Origin: Gammaproteobacteria bacterium
Lineage (GTDB): Bacteria; Pseudomonadota; Gammaproteobacteria; Pseudomonadales; Azotimanducaceae
Length of the DNA stretch: 64,000 nucleotides
NCBI GenBank assembly: GCA_026705345.1
Contig: JAPPAV010000073.1
Span: 1-64,000, forward strand
Direction: 5' to 3'
Positions 8,509 through 15,960 of this stretch are shown in pieces. The notes beneath the pieces are model-generated. The model was not told where the DNA came from. It made no database searches and saw only the letters and a list, made by a program, of their open reading frames with translations. Every line of letters starts with the position of its first letter. Within the stretch, counting starts at the first letter, position 1. Made by a program: the position numbers and the translations under genes.

Positions 8509-8952
8509 CTAGAACGTGGCGGCGCGGCTATTGAAGTCGGTGACCACGTCCTCCGCGTCGAACTTGATAATCAGCGTGATCATGCGCGACGCAGTTTCGA
8601 AACCGGTGGACGAGGAGGTGCCGAGAGCACCACCCGCGCCGCGCGCACCGGGGAACAGCAGGATGTTCCACAGGCCCGAACGGCTCGACGACTGGGATAC
8701 CCGCGCCGCCCGCTGGTACGACCAGACCTCATTGCCCTCGCCGTCCCGGGTGGTCACGTTCGGCGCACCGAACGTCTCGATCACGTCGGCTTTCGTGGTC
8801 TGGCCGAGGCGCAGGTTCATTTGCACGTTGCCCTGGGTGAGCGCGGCATCGCGTTCGGTCACCGGCTGGCTCTGCGGCGCCATGCAGCCCGTCAGCACCA
8901 AGCCGAAACCCAACACACCTGCGGCGCGAACAAGAGTCATCGTGATGTTCAT
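8509..8952 (-). CDS. SmpA/BamE-like outer-membrane lipoprotein
   Basis: The 147-residue product starts MNITMTLVRAAGVLGFG and has a lipobox VLTGC at about residues 20-24. The mature domain contains LRLGQTTKADVIETFGAPN, the helix-turn signature of the BamE/SmpA/OmlA fold, then the strand EVWSYQRAA. Members sit in or near the outer-membrane barrel assembly machine. A C-terminal strand TLIIKFDAEDVVTDF completes the fold. ATG 8952 is preceded by a purine-rich AGGAGAAGAGGA stretch, which argues against the longer reading upstream. Whether it is the true BamE or a paralog cannot be told from sequence alone. Confidence 0.78.
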   Translation of the reverse strand: MNITMTLVRAAGVLGFGLVLTGCMAPQSQPVTERDAALTQGNVQMNLRLGQTTKADVIETFGAPNVTTRDGEGNEVWSYQRAARVSQSSSRSGLWNILLFPGARGAGGALGTSSSTGFETASRMITLIIKFDAEDVVTDFNSRAATF

Positions 8953-9073
8953 TCCTCTTCTCCTGCTTTCCTTCGAGTTCTCTTGGCGTCGTCCCTGACT
9001 GCGGGCGACCGGAGTCGGGCAGCGACGCGGCAACCATAGCCACGCTTGCCTGAACGGAACATGAACGGGCCAC

Positions 9074-9100
9074 CTTGCGTTTAGCGCAAGAACGTCCCTA
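9074..9100. repeat. hairpin and GTAGGG edge at the SDR gene end
   Basis: Arms CTTGCG (9074-9079) and CGCAAG (9085-9090) surround a 5-nt loop. On the minus strand the hairpin is preceded by GTAGGGACG, whose TAG (9100-9098) is the stop of the SDR gene. It is a more diverged relative of the palindromic elements or a simple terminator hairpin; no T-run follows. Confidence 0.5.
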
Positions 9101-9766
9101 CGCCAACGCCTCCACCGGTATGGACGCCCCGTGCACGGAGTCGGCGGCGGACGACGCCAGGAACAGCACGACGTTGGCGATGTGTTCCGGCGGCACCCAG
9201 TTCGAGAACTTGGCCTTTGGCATGTCCGCCCGGTTGGTCGGCGTGTCGATGATGCTCGGCAGGATGCAGTTGACGTTGATGCCCTTGGCCTTGAGCTCGT
9301 CCGCCAGGGTCTCGGTCAGTCGAATGACGACGCTCTTCGACGCCACGTAGGCACCCATCGCGGCGGCACCGCGCAAGGCGCCGCGAGCGCCGATGTTGAC
9401 GACCTTGCCCGAGCCCCGGGCGACCATGCCCGGCACCACCGCGCGGGTCATGTTGAGCACCGTGCGGGCGTTCAGGTTCATCATGAAATCCCAGGTGTCG
9501 TCGGATGTCTCGGCGATGGTGTCGCCCATCGCGAAGCCGCCGGCGATGTTGGCGAGGATGTCGATCTCACCGAGCTCGGCGACCGCGCCGCGAGCACCTT
9601 CCGGATCGATGAGGTCCGCGACTAGCGTTCGGTAGGGTGCCTCGTATTCGACGATGTCGACGCCTGTGACGTCCGCTCCGGCGTCGTGGAACGCCTGGGC
9701 GACGACGCGCCCAACCGTCCCCGCCGCGCCCGTAACGACCGTGCGCTTATCCTTGAACTCGCTCAT
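9098..9766 (-). CDS. short-chain dehydrogenase/reductase
   Basis: The 222-residue SDR has the Rossmann motif VVTGAAGTVGRVVAQAF near the N-terminus and the NAG-equivalent DILANIAGGFA. The catalytic segment is VVNIGARGALRGAAAMGAYVASK: Tyr and Lys are in YVASK and the usual Ser position is occupied within the GARG/AAAMG stretch, so the Ser of the triad is not obvious. The ATG overlaps the stop of the upstream LLM gene by 4 bp (ATGA), showing translational coupling. Substrate unknown; the operon context (enoyl-CoA hydratase, LLM oxidoreductase) suggests a role in acyl or alcohol catabolism. Confidence 0.86.
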   Translation of the reverse strand: MSEFKDKRTVVTGAAGTVGRVVAQAFHDAGADVTGVDIVEYEAPYRTLVADLIDPEGARGAVAELGEIDILANIAGGFAMGDTIAETSDDTWDFMMNLNARTVLNMTRAVVPGMVARGSGKVVNIGARGALRGAAAMGAYVASKSVVIRLTETLADELKAKGINVNCILPSIIDTPTNRADMPKAKFSNWVPPEHIANVVLFLASSAADSVHGASIPVEALA

Positions 9767-10635
9767 GGTGCCAATGCCTCCAAGGTCTCCCAGTCCACTT
9801 CGCCGAACCGGCCCGCCCGGTTCACGGGTTGAATACAGACGTGGCTGGCGCCGGCTTCGAAATGCTCATCGACGCGCTGGCGTACGGTCTCGGCGTCGCC
9901 CCAGGCGAACGTGGCATCGATGAAGGCGTCGGAGCCGTCCCCCGCGATATCCCCTTCGGTGAGCCCCATGCGCAGCCAGTTGTTGCGGTAGTTGGGCAGT
10001 GCCTGGTAGGTACGGGCTGTCACCCGGGCCAATGTCCGCGCCTTGTCCGGATCGGTCTCCATGACCACCTTCTGCTCCACACAGAGCCATTTGTCGGGTC
10101 CGAGAATTTCCCGCGCCATGCGGGTGTGCGCGGGCGAGGTGAAATAGGGATGGGCGCCGTGGGTGGCATCGCGAGCCAGTTCCAGCATCTTCGGTCCGAG
10201 GGCGGCGATGATCGTCGGCGGCGCGCTGTCGGGTTCGATGCTCGTATAGGGGGAAACCGCCATCTTCTCCAGGTAGCTTCGCATCGTGGCGACCGGTTTG
10301 CCGTAGCTTAGGCCCCGCAAACCCTCGACCAGGGGCTTGTGGGAGACGCCGAGCCCGAGCAGGAAGCGATTGCCGGACTGCTCCGCCAAGGTCTTCTGCG
10401 CCTGGACGGTGACGCCGGGCTCCCGGTGGTAGATGTTGGCGATACCCGTCGCAACGACTAGCCGGTCGGTGTTCGCGAGCAGCCATGCCGCATGGGCGAA
10501 CGGGTTGCGCCCCATGGTCTCGGGAATCCACAGCGCGCCGTAGCCGAGTCCCTCGATGCGTTGCGCCGCCGCTCGGGCATCGGCGGCACTCAGGCGATCG
10601 GTGAAGAACCAAACCCCGAGTTTGGCGAGCTCCAC
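9763..10635 (-). CDS. LLM-class (luciferase-like) flavin oxidoreductase, probably F420- or FMN-dependent
   Basis: From the GTG at 10635 the protein is 290 residues. It begins with VELAKLGVWFFTDRLSA and continues GYGALWIPETMGRNPFAH, VATGIANIYHREPGVTVQAQ and FLLGLGVSHKPLVEGLRG. These are the barrel strands of the bacterial-luciferase-like superfamily, of a kind best known in F420-using actinobacteria. The longer upstream reading is out-of-frame translation of the enoyl-CoA hydratase gene and was rejected. GTG 10635 lies 1 bp after that gene's stop. Cofactor cannot be decided here; no F420 biosynthesis gene is in the window. Confidence 0.84.
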   Translation of the reverse strand: MELAKLGVWFFTDRLSAADARAAAQRIEGLGYGALWIPETMGRNPFAHAAWLLANTDRLVVATGIANIYHREPGVTVQAQKTLAEQSGNRFLLGLGVSHKPLVEGLRGLSYGKPVATMRSYLEKMAVSPYTSIEPDSAPPTIIAALGPKMLELARDATHGAHPYFTSPAHTRMAREILGPDKWLCVEQKVVMETDPDKARTLARVTARTYQALPNYRNNWLRMGLTEGDIAGDGSDAFIDATFAWGDAETVRQRVDEHFEAGASHVCIQPVNRAGRFGEVDWETLEALAP

Positions 10636-10636
10636 C

Positions 10637-11440
10637 TCAACGGCCTTTGAAGTTTCCGGGACGCCGCTCCGCCACGGCGCGAATGCCTTCCTCCGCGTCC
10701 TCCGTGGCACGAAGCCATTGCTGCTCGGCGAGCTCGTGGTCGGTCGCTCGGGCGATCTGCTCGGCAAGCCCATGGCGAACCGTGGCGCGCACGGAACCGA
10801 TGGCAAGCGGCGCGTTCTCCGCGATCTCCGCCGCCAGCGCACACGCGGCGCTGCGCACTTCGTCAAGGGGTACCAATTGATCCAACAGGCCCAGGGACAG
10901 CGCTTCCTCGCCCTTGATGCGCCGTCCGGTGAGGAACATGAGGTTGGCGGCCTGCTTGCCGATGAGGTTGGGCAGCGTCACCGTCAATCCGAAACCGGGA
11001 TGGATGCCGAGCTTGACGAAGTTGGCCGAAAACCGCGCCTCCGGGGCGCCGACCCGAAAGTCGGCGGAGAGGGCGAGTCCGAACCCGCCGCCGATGGCCG
11101 CCCCCTGCACCGCCGCTACCACCGGCGTTTTCGCGGAGAACAACCGCACGCCTTCTCGATAGAGCATGCCCGTGGTGTTCCTGAAGCCGTCCTCCGAGAA
11201 CTCCTCGTGGCCGGACCGCTCCTCGCGGCCCGAGCCGAAGTTGGCCCCGGCGCAAAACGACTTGCCGTTGGAGGCCAGCACGATGGCTCGACACGCGGGA
11301 TCGTCGTCGCATTCGGCGTAGGCATCGGCGATCTGCGAGATCAGGTAGCGATCGAAGAAGTTGTGCGGCGGCCGGTCGATCTCCACGGTGGCGATGTGAC
11401 CGTCCACGCTCACGTTGATGTCCGCAAAGTTGCCGGACAT
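10637..11440 (-). CDS. enoyl-CoA hydratase/isomerase family protein
   Basis: This 267-residue crotonase-fold protein has the CoA-binding segment IVLASNGKSFCAGANFGSG and the oxyanion loop AVQGAAIGGGFGLALSADF. ATG 11440 follows a strong AGGGGGG Shine-Dalgarno; the longer reading from 11530 enters the divergent Fpg gene and was rejected. It is first in an operon with the LLM oxidoreductase and SDR genes (gaps or overlaps of a few bases). Likely role: hydration or isomerisation of an enoyl-CoA intermediate. The catalytic Glu pair was not assigned with certainty. Confidence 0.88.
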   Translation of the reverse strand: MSGNFADINVSVDGHIATVEIDRPPHNFFDRYLISQIADAYAECDDDPACRAIVLASNGKSFCAGANFGSGREERSGHEEFSEDGFRNTTGMLYREGVRLFSAKTPVVAAVQGAAIGGGFGLALSADFRVGAPEARFSANFVKLGIHPGFGLTVTLPNLIGKQAANLMFLTGRRIKGEEALSLGLLDQLVPLDEVRSAACALAAEIAENAPLAIGSVRATVRHGLAEQIARATDHELAEQQWLRATEDAEEGIRAVAERRPGNFKGR

Positions 11441-11507
11441 GATCCCCCCCTGGTGCGAAAAAGGAGACGCATGGTAGCAGACAGACAGCTCGACAACGGA
11501 CCTCGGC

Positions 11508-12401
11508 GTGCCTGAGATTCCCGACCTCACGGTCTACGTCGAACACCTCGACGATCGCGTGGTGGGGCACCAGCTGGACGACATCCGAATCGCCAGCCCG
11601 TTCCTGTTGCGGTCGGTCTCTCCCGCCGTGGACGAGGTCGTCGGCCGAGAGGTCGTCGGGGTGCGCCGGCTTGCCAAGCAGATCGTCCTCGAACTGGCCG
11701 GCGAGATGTTCGTCGTCGTGCACCTGATGATCGCCGGGCGCCTGCGCTGGTACGACGAGGCGAAGCCGGTCCCGAAACGCAACGGCCTGGCGGCGTTCGA
11801 TTTCGACAACGGATCGCTCGTCTTCACCGAGGCGAGCCGGAAGCGACGGGCATCGCTGCGGCTGGTGCGGGGCCGGGATGCGCTTGCGGGCCTCGACCCG
11901 GGTGGGCTGGAAGTGTGCGACATCGAGTTCGAGGCGTTCTTCGAGCGTCTGCAATCGACACCCCATACCGTCAAGCGGGCCCTCACCGACCAACGCGTGT
12001 TCGCGGGCATCGGCAATGCCTACAGCGACGAGATCCTCTTCGAGGCGGGAATGTCCCCGTTCAAGCTCGGCCGGAACATGAAGGCGGAGGAAGCCCGCAA
12101 GCTGTTCGACACCTGCCGCGACGTCCTCACCCGCTGGGCGGAGACGCTGCGCAAGGAGACGCGCGGGAAGTTCCCCACCAAGGTCACCGCGTTCCATCCC
12201 CAGATGGCAGTCCACGGTAAATACCGCGAGCCCTGCATGGTTTGCGGCGCGCCCGTGCAGCGCATCCTCAAGTCGGAGAACGAATCCAACTATTGCGCCC
12301 GGTGCCAGACCGGCGGCCGGTTGCTGGCGGACCGCTCGCTGTCACGGTTGCTGAAGGACACCTACCCGAAGCGGATCGAGGACCTCGAGGAGTCACCGTA
12401 A
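11508..12401 (+). CDS. Fpg/Nei-family DNA glycosylase-lyase
   Basis: The protein (297 residues, GTG start) begins M-PEIPDLTVY. The Pro after the initiator Met and the Glu following are the catalytic pair of formamidopyrimidine-DNA glycosylases, which excise oxidised bases and nick the strand by beta/delta elimination. The helix-two-turn-helix segment is seen as GIGNAYSDEILFEAGMSPFK. The C-terminal zinc finger is complete (CMVCGAPVQ, then YCARCQTGGRLL). The LMIAGRLRW strand suggests the less-studied Fpg subgroup rather than classical MutM. It is divergent from the enoyl-CoA hydratase operon. Confidence 0.9.
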   Translation: MPEIPDLTVYVEHLDDRVVGHQLDDIRIASPFLLRSVSPAVDEVVGREVVGVRRLAKQIVLELAGEMFVVVHLMIAGRLRWYDEAKPVPKRNGLAAFDFDNGSLVFTEASRKRRASLRLVRGRDALAGLDPGGLEVCDIEFEAFFERLQSTPHTVKRALTDQRVFAGIGNAYSDEILFEAGMSPFKLGRNMKAEEARKLFDTCRDVLTRWAETLRKETRGKFPTKVTAFHPQMAVHGKYREPCMVCGAPVQRILKSENESNYCARCQTGGRLLADRSLSRLLKDTYPKRIEDLEESP

Positions 12402-12469
12402 CCCCAAGGGTCGCCCCTCGCAGGGAACAAACCCATAACCGATTGAATCACATGATGAAAATTCGTTGA

Positions 12470-12488
12470 GGCGACGCTTGTCGTCGCC
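12470..12488. repeat. dispersed palindromic element, copy d
   Basis: Arms GGCGACG (12470-12476) and CGTCGCC (12482-12488) with the CTTGT loop, the same loop as copies a and h. It lies 69 bp after the Fpg-like gene and may help end its transcript. Confidence 0.75.
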
Positions 12489-12518
12489 CGGCCCGGACAT
12501 GCCGACTAACCGAACAAC

Positions 12519-12543
12519 GGGACGGGACAAGCCCGTCCCCTAC
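12519..12543. repeat. dispersed palindromic element, copy e
   Basis: Arms GGGACGGG (12519-12526) and CCCGTCCC (12532-12539) flank ACAAG, followed by CTAC. It is the inverse orientation of copies a and h and essentially identical to copy f at 29573, including the AACAAC flank. Confidence 0.82.
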
Positions 12544-12645
12544 GATCCGTTGTTCCTTGCATGTCTGCGGCCCGCCCCGGATTGGAAACTGTCATAGAAC
12601 ATCCGACGAAGGGAGCGTCCTTCGGACGCGGTCGGGGCGGCACTC

Positions 12646-12694
12646 GGGCGCGACGGGGACACCCACCGTGGGGCGCGACGGGGACACCCACCGT
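12646..12694. repeat. 24-bp direct repeat, two copies
   Basis: Copies at 12646-12669 and 12671-12694 appear identical, each running from GGGCGCGACGGGG to ACACCCACCGT, with a single G between. No open frame spans them convincingly. Probably slippage or a short duplication in intergenic DNA. Confidence 0.75.
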
Positions 12695-12783
12695 ACTGTC
12701 CGGTTCCAAAGCCGGATATCAACGCTGGACGCGACAGTCGAGCCCTATCACACTTGGGCTAATGCGCCCGCATTGGGGGGTCC

Positions 12784-13341
12784 GTGACCACATTCCGCGT
12801 GTGTCCCATACCCAGCGTCGGCAGGAGACGAGACGGTGGCCGACCGACGACAGCCCTGCTTGGGGTGCTCGTCGCCGTCGCGCTCCTCTGCCCGGCCCGA
12901 GCCGGCGAGCAGGACTTCTACATCGTTGAGGACTACGACCCGCACCGGGACAACGTCGAACTGGTCACGAACGCGATGCAGCGCGCGGACGCCGAGGACA
13001 AACGGGTTCTGCTCATTCTGGGCGGTGACTGGTGCAGCTGGTGCAAGGTCCTTGAGAACGACATCGACGAGTCCGAGGAGTTGACCGCCTTGCTCAGTCG
13101 CCACTACGTCGTCGCCAAGGTGCATTGCGACTCGGAATCCCCCGGGATCCGATACAAGCCGCGCAAACAGCCCCAGTACGGTGCATCCTTCGTCAACATC
13201 CGCGCCAAGTCGTACCCGTACCTCGTCATCCTCGACAGCGACGGCAATCGGCTGCTTTCGCGCAACATGAGCGGACTGGTGCGGAACCGACGATACTCGG
13301 AACCGAAGCTGCTGCGGCTCCTAAACCGGCACAAGTCTTGA
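12784..13341 (+). CDS. secreted thioredoxin-fold protein with a CSWC motif
   Basis: The 185-residue reading has a positively charged start, a hydrophobic segment (ALLGVLVAVALLCPARAG, cut likely after ARAG) and then a thioredoxin-like domain. That domain has LLILGGDWCSWCKVLENDI (redox pair CSWC, about residue 79-82) and the cis-Pro loop SYPYLVILDSDG. This fits a periplasmic thiol reductase or oxidoreductase of the thioredoxin_7/DUF255 type. The GTG start at 12784 is uncertain; any start before the hydrophobic segment would do. It is convergent with the CinA-like fusion gene. Confidence 0.72.
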   Translation: MTTFRVCPIPSVGRRRDGGRPTTALLGVLVAVALLCPARAGEQDFYIVEDYDPHRDNVELVTNAMQRADAEDKRVLLILGGDWCSWCKVLENDIDESEELTALLSRHYVVAKVHCDSESPGIRYKPRKQPQYGASFVNIRAKSYPYLVILDSDGNRLLSRNMSGLVRNRRYSEPKLLRLLNRHKS

Positions 13342-13349
13342 AGTGCCGG
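13326..13349. terminator. hairpin over the stop codon between convergent genes
   Basis: Arms CCGGCAC (13326-13332) and GTGCCGG (13343-13349) with a 10-nt loop span the stop of the thioredoxin-like gene. The gene on the other strand ends at 13377. No T-run follows, so a bidirectional terminator role is only suggested. Confidence 0.4.
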
Positions 13350-13376
13350 CATAGTCTCGTGGGGTCGCCGTCGGGG

Positions 13377-14450
13377 CTAGTAGACCCCGCCTTCGGGTTG
13401 GCGCAACCCCGTGGACGACAGGTCGTTGCGGAACTCGGACTCGGGCACGCCGCTGCTGATGGCCGCAAGCGCCGGCGGCAACGTCAGGTCGGAAAGCGTC
13501 GTGAACACGCCGGCGTCGAGCCGTCCGTACACTAGGAACCGACATCCGAGCCCCGCGAGTTCGTCGATCGCGGCATCGCGCACTTCCATGCCGCCGTAGT
13601 AGCCGGGCTCGGCCACCCGCCGCATGGTGTCGGCTCCCACGACGAAAATGACACCCCCGAGGGTGCGGGCTTTGTCGATGAAGGTCGGCGCATTGGTCAG
13701 TACGAGTTCGCCGTCATCGAATTGCGTAAGCCGCGTGTTGATTTCGTGGTAGTCGAGGGGCGGTTTGTCCACGTTGGCAATGGAGAGCTCGAATCCCACC
13801 CGCCGCCCAAGGCGGCGCTCGGCATCCGCCCTCATGCGCCGGTGCCCGTCGTGAATCGGGTTGAACGCCCCGGGCAGCACTGCATCGAAGACGACGTCGC
13901 CGACGCGCCGATACCTGCCCAGCATCAGCCCGGCGAGGGCCGTGTCGCCGTGCGCGTGGGTCTCGGGGACTCTCGGCGCGCCGCCGACATCCAGCGCGTG
14001 GCCAAGGGCTTCGACGCCCACTGCGGCAAGCGTCCGTTCCTGTCCGCTGCGGTCCGCGGATCCTTCGAAGGCCAAGCGCCAGGTCCGGGTACTCAATGCA
14101 TCCTGGAAGGCAAGATGGGCTCGAAGCGCGCCGCGCTTGGGTCGAGTTGTGGACAAGGACGCGGTGACCGCGAACCCGAAGTCACCACCTAGCTCGTCGG
14201 CTCGCATGAAGGCCCGCACGGCCATGGATCTCGCGGTCTCGTCGCTACATGCCTGTGCGGGTTCCGAGCCAAGCCAATCACGCAACGACCGGGTCGCATA
14301 GGGGACGTTCGCCTCCAGAACCGTTGCCGAAGCGCCGCCCACGCCGAGCAGGCTCGACAACAAGCCCGACCCGCCGCCGGTTACCGTGAACACGCCGCTG
14401 CGTGGCGCGCGGTGGATCGCGGCAATGAGCGCGTCAAGCGCTTGCGTCAT
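13377..14450 (-). CDS. CinA-like (NMN amidohydrolase-type) domain fused to a nucleotidyltransferase domain
   Basis: The 357-residue protein has two parts. Residues about 1-160 resemble the CinA C-terminal/PncC fold: VTGGGSGLLSSLLGVGGAS matches the ESCTGG loop region, with later ETARSMAVRAFMRA and FGFAVTASLSTTRP. Residues about 188-357 are a cytidylyltransferase-like domain with GAFNPIHDGHRRM (HDGH, the HxGH nucleotide-binding motif) and FVVGADTMRRVAEP. In NAD salvage these two activities deamidate NMN and adenylylate the resulting NaMN, so a bifunctional pyridine-nucleotide enzyme is an attractive inference. ATG 14450 overlaps the upstream hydrolase gene by 17 bp. The CinA catalytic Ser loop is altered (TGGGSG), so activity is uncertain. 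Confidence 0.7.
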   Translation of the reverse strand: MTQALDALIAAIHRAPRSGVFTVTGGGSGLLSSLLGVGGASATVLEANVPYATRSLRDWLGSEPAQACSDETARSMAVRAFMRADELGGDFGFAVTASLSTTRPKRGALRAHLAFQDALSTRTWRLAFEGSADRSGQERTLAAVGVEALGHALDVGGAPRVPETHAHGDTALAGLMLGRYRRVGDVVFDAVLPGAFNPIHDGHRRMRADAERRLGRRVGFELSIANVDKPPLDYHEINTRLTQFDDGELVLTNAPTFIDKARTLGGVIFVVGADTMRRVAEPGYYGGMEVRDAAIDELAGLGCRFLVYGRLDAGVFTTLSDLTLPPALAAISSGVPESEFRNDLSSTGLRQPEGGVY

Positions 14451-15324
14451 CGTCCAGGAAGTCGCGGAGAATCGAGAGGAACTCGTCCAGGCGGTCGTGG
14501 TGAACCCAATGGCCGGCATTCTCCACGCCCACCGACCGGGCATCCCGGAAGTACTCGAGGCGACCGTCTTCCTCCGGGTCCGACGCCCAGGACTCGGCCC
14601 CGTGGACCAACAGCGTCGGACAGGTAATGCGCCGGTAGAGACCGACGGTCTGCCGAGCGGCGAGTCCCAACGGCGACCAGGCTCGCATGTAGTTGTCGAA
14701 CTTCCAACTGTACGTGCCGTCTTCGTTCTGGTTGCTGCCGTGGATGGTGAGGTGACGGGCCTGGCCCTCGGTGAGGTGCGGGTTGGCCTGGTACATCCGT
14801 TTGAATGCGTCCTCGAGAGTCGCGTAGCGCCTCGGGATGCGACCGGACAGAGCCCGCAGGTTGTCCACCCAGCCGAGCAGCCGTTCATGACCTGGCGTCG
14901 AGTCGTCCGCGGTCGCCGGCGACATGCCCATGCCCTCGATGGAGACAAGCTTCCTGACCTTCTCCGGATACAGGCCGGTGAAAGCAAGGGACACGGACCC
15001 GCCCATGGAGTGGCCGACCACCACGACGTCGTCCAGGCGAGCCTGGCGCACGAGCTGGGCGATGTCGTAGACGTAGTCGATGGTCGTATAGGCGCCGCCC
15101 ACCAGCCATTGGGAATCCCCGTGGCCGCGCAGGTCCGGCGCGATGATGTGATAGTCGGACTTCAGTTCGTGCGCCACCCAGTCCCAATTGCGGCAGTGGT
15201 CGCGCCCGCCATGCACCAGGAGCATGGCCGGGGCATCCTCGTTGCCCCAATCCACGTAATGCAGGCGCAAGCGCTGCGAGAAGTAGATGTGCGACGTGGG
15301 TCCGCCCTTCAAAACAGCGGGCAT
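14434..15324 (-). CDS. alpha/beta hydrolase
   Basis: The 296-residue protein carries the oxyanion segment LVHGGRDHCRNWDWVAHEL, the PDLRGHGDSQW loop and the nucleophile elbow VVGHSMGGSVSLAF. A C-terminal VENAGHWVHHDRLDEF supplies the catalytic His, and the Asp is probably in the strand preceding it. This is the general epoxide-hydrolase/lactonase/esterase-like fold; the substrate is not readable. It overlaps the CinA-like fusion gene by 17 bp and is the first gene of that two-gene unit. Confidence 0.87.
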   Translation of the reverse strand: MPAVLKGGPTSHIYFSQRLRLHYVDWGNEDAPAMLLVHGGRDHCRNWDWVAHELKSDYHIIAPDLRGHGDSQWLVGGAYTTIDYVYDIAQLVRQARLDDVVVVGHSMGGSVSLAFTGLYPEKVRKLVSIEGMGMSPATADDSTPGHERLLGWVDNLRALSGRIPRRYATLEDAFKRMYQANPHLTEGQARHLTIHGSNQNEDGTYSWKFDNYMRAWSPLGLAARQTVGLYRRITCPTLLVHGAESWASDPEEDGRLEYFRDARSVGVENAGHWVHHDRLDEFLSILRDFLDDDASA

Positions 15325-15373
15325 CGGGTCCTCCCATGGACGTTTCCGGACGTGTTGCGGCGAACCGAGACGC

Positions 15374-15402
15374 TTTCACAGCGGCGCTCGATCTGTTATA
15401 TG
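15374..15402 (+). promoter_or_regulatory. possible sigma-70-type promoter before the repeat lipoprotein
   Basis: TTTCAC (15374-15379), 17 bp, then TATATG (15397-15402). The match to consensus is moderate (4 of 6 at -10). It lies about 97 bp upstream of the lipoprotein start. Confidence 0.3.
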
Positions 15403-15498
15403 CTCACTGTTGCGACCATAGCAAGGCCGTCGGGGTAGCTTTCACGGCGCACCGACGAGAACCGAGCGTATGGCCGGCTTGATTAGGGAGGAGCAATT

Positions 15499-15960
15499 AT
15501 GACGCTTTCACACATGATCGACGGCACACTTTCTCGTGTAGGGGGCGCGGTTCTCGCCGGGTTCTTGGTCGTAGGGTTGGCTGGCTGCGAACAAGCAGCG
15601 GAAGAAGAGGCAATGCCCGCCACCGAGGCCGAGGACGCGGCGGTAGAAGCCACCGAACTCACCGAGGCCGAGGACGCGGCGGTAGAAGCCACCGAACTCA
15701 CCGAGGCCGAGGACGCGGCGGTAGAAGCCACCGAACTCACCGAGGCCGAGGACGCGGCGGTAGAAGCCACCGAACTCACCGAGGCCGAGGACGCGGCGGT
15801 AGAAGCCACCGAACTCACCGAGGCCGAGGACGCGGCGGTAGAAGCCACCGAACTCACCGAAGCCGAGGCTGGCGGCGAAGAAGCCGCGGACGAAGGCGGC
15901 GAAGAAGCGGCTGAAGACGGCGGCGAAGAGGCGGCCGACGACGGCGGCGAAGAGAGCTAG
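15499..15960 (+). CDS. acidic repeat lipoprotein
   Basis: The 153-residue precursor has a signal peptide and lipobox VGLAGC (Cys about residue 30). After the Cys come six identical 13-residue units, TEAEDAAVEATEL, and then an 8-residue-type run based on GGEEAADE to the C-terminus. The mature protein is extremely acidic, rich in Glu, Ala and Thr, and lacks any folded-domain signature, so it is probably an extended, disordered surface or periplasmic polymer. GGAGGAG lies 6-7 nt upstream of ATG 15499. The role is unknown; a spacer, an ion-binding or an anti-adhesive lipoprotein are options. Confidence 0.75.
   Translation: MTLSHMIDGTLSRVGGAVLAGFLVVGLAGCEQAAEEEAMPATEAEDAAVEATELTEAEDAAVEATELTEAEDAAVEATELTEAEDAAVEATELTEAEDAAVEATELTEAEDAAVEATELTEAEAGGEEAADEGGEEAAEDGGEEAADDGGEES
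15622..15855. repeat. perfect 39-bp tandem repeat, six copies
   Basis: A 39-bp unit beginning ACCGAGGCCGAGGACG is repeated six times with no base difference that I can see, in frame with the lipoprotein gene. A seventh partial unit diverges at ACCGAAGCCGAGGCT. Perfect identity at synonymous sites implies recent expansion or continuing slippage or recombination; copy number probably varies between strains. Confidence 0.92.

Larger units (their letters stand above)
12402..12783. other. repeat-rich intergenic region
   Basis: No credible gene was found in these 382 bases. It holds a degraded palindromic half-site near 12405-12418 and two full palindromes (12470, 12519). It also has a GCGTC-C-TTCG-G-GACGC hairpin with a stable cUUCGg-type loop (12615-12629) and a 24-bp tandem direct repeat (12646-12694). 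Confidence 0.65.

Noticed and set aside
10863-12215. Long minus-strand frame antisense to the Fpg-like gene
   Set aside because: No recognisable domain; the Fpg frame on the plus strand is complete with active-site Pro-Glu and zinc finger.
15622-15855. CRISPR-like array
   Set aside because: The 39-bp units are contiguous with no spacers and are in-frame coding repeats.
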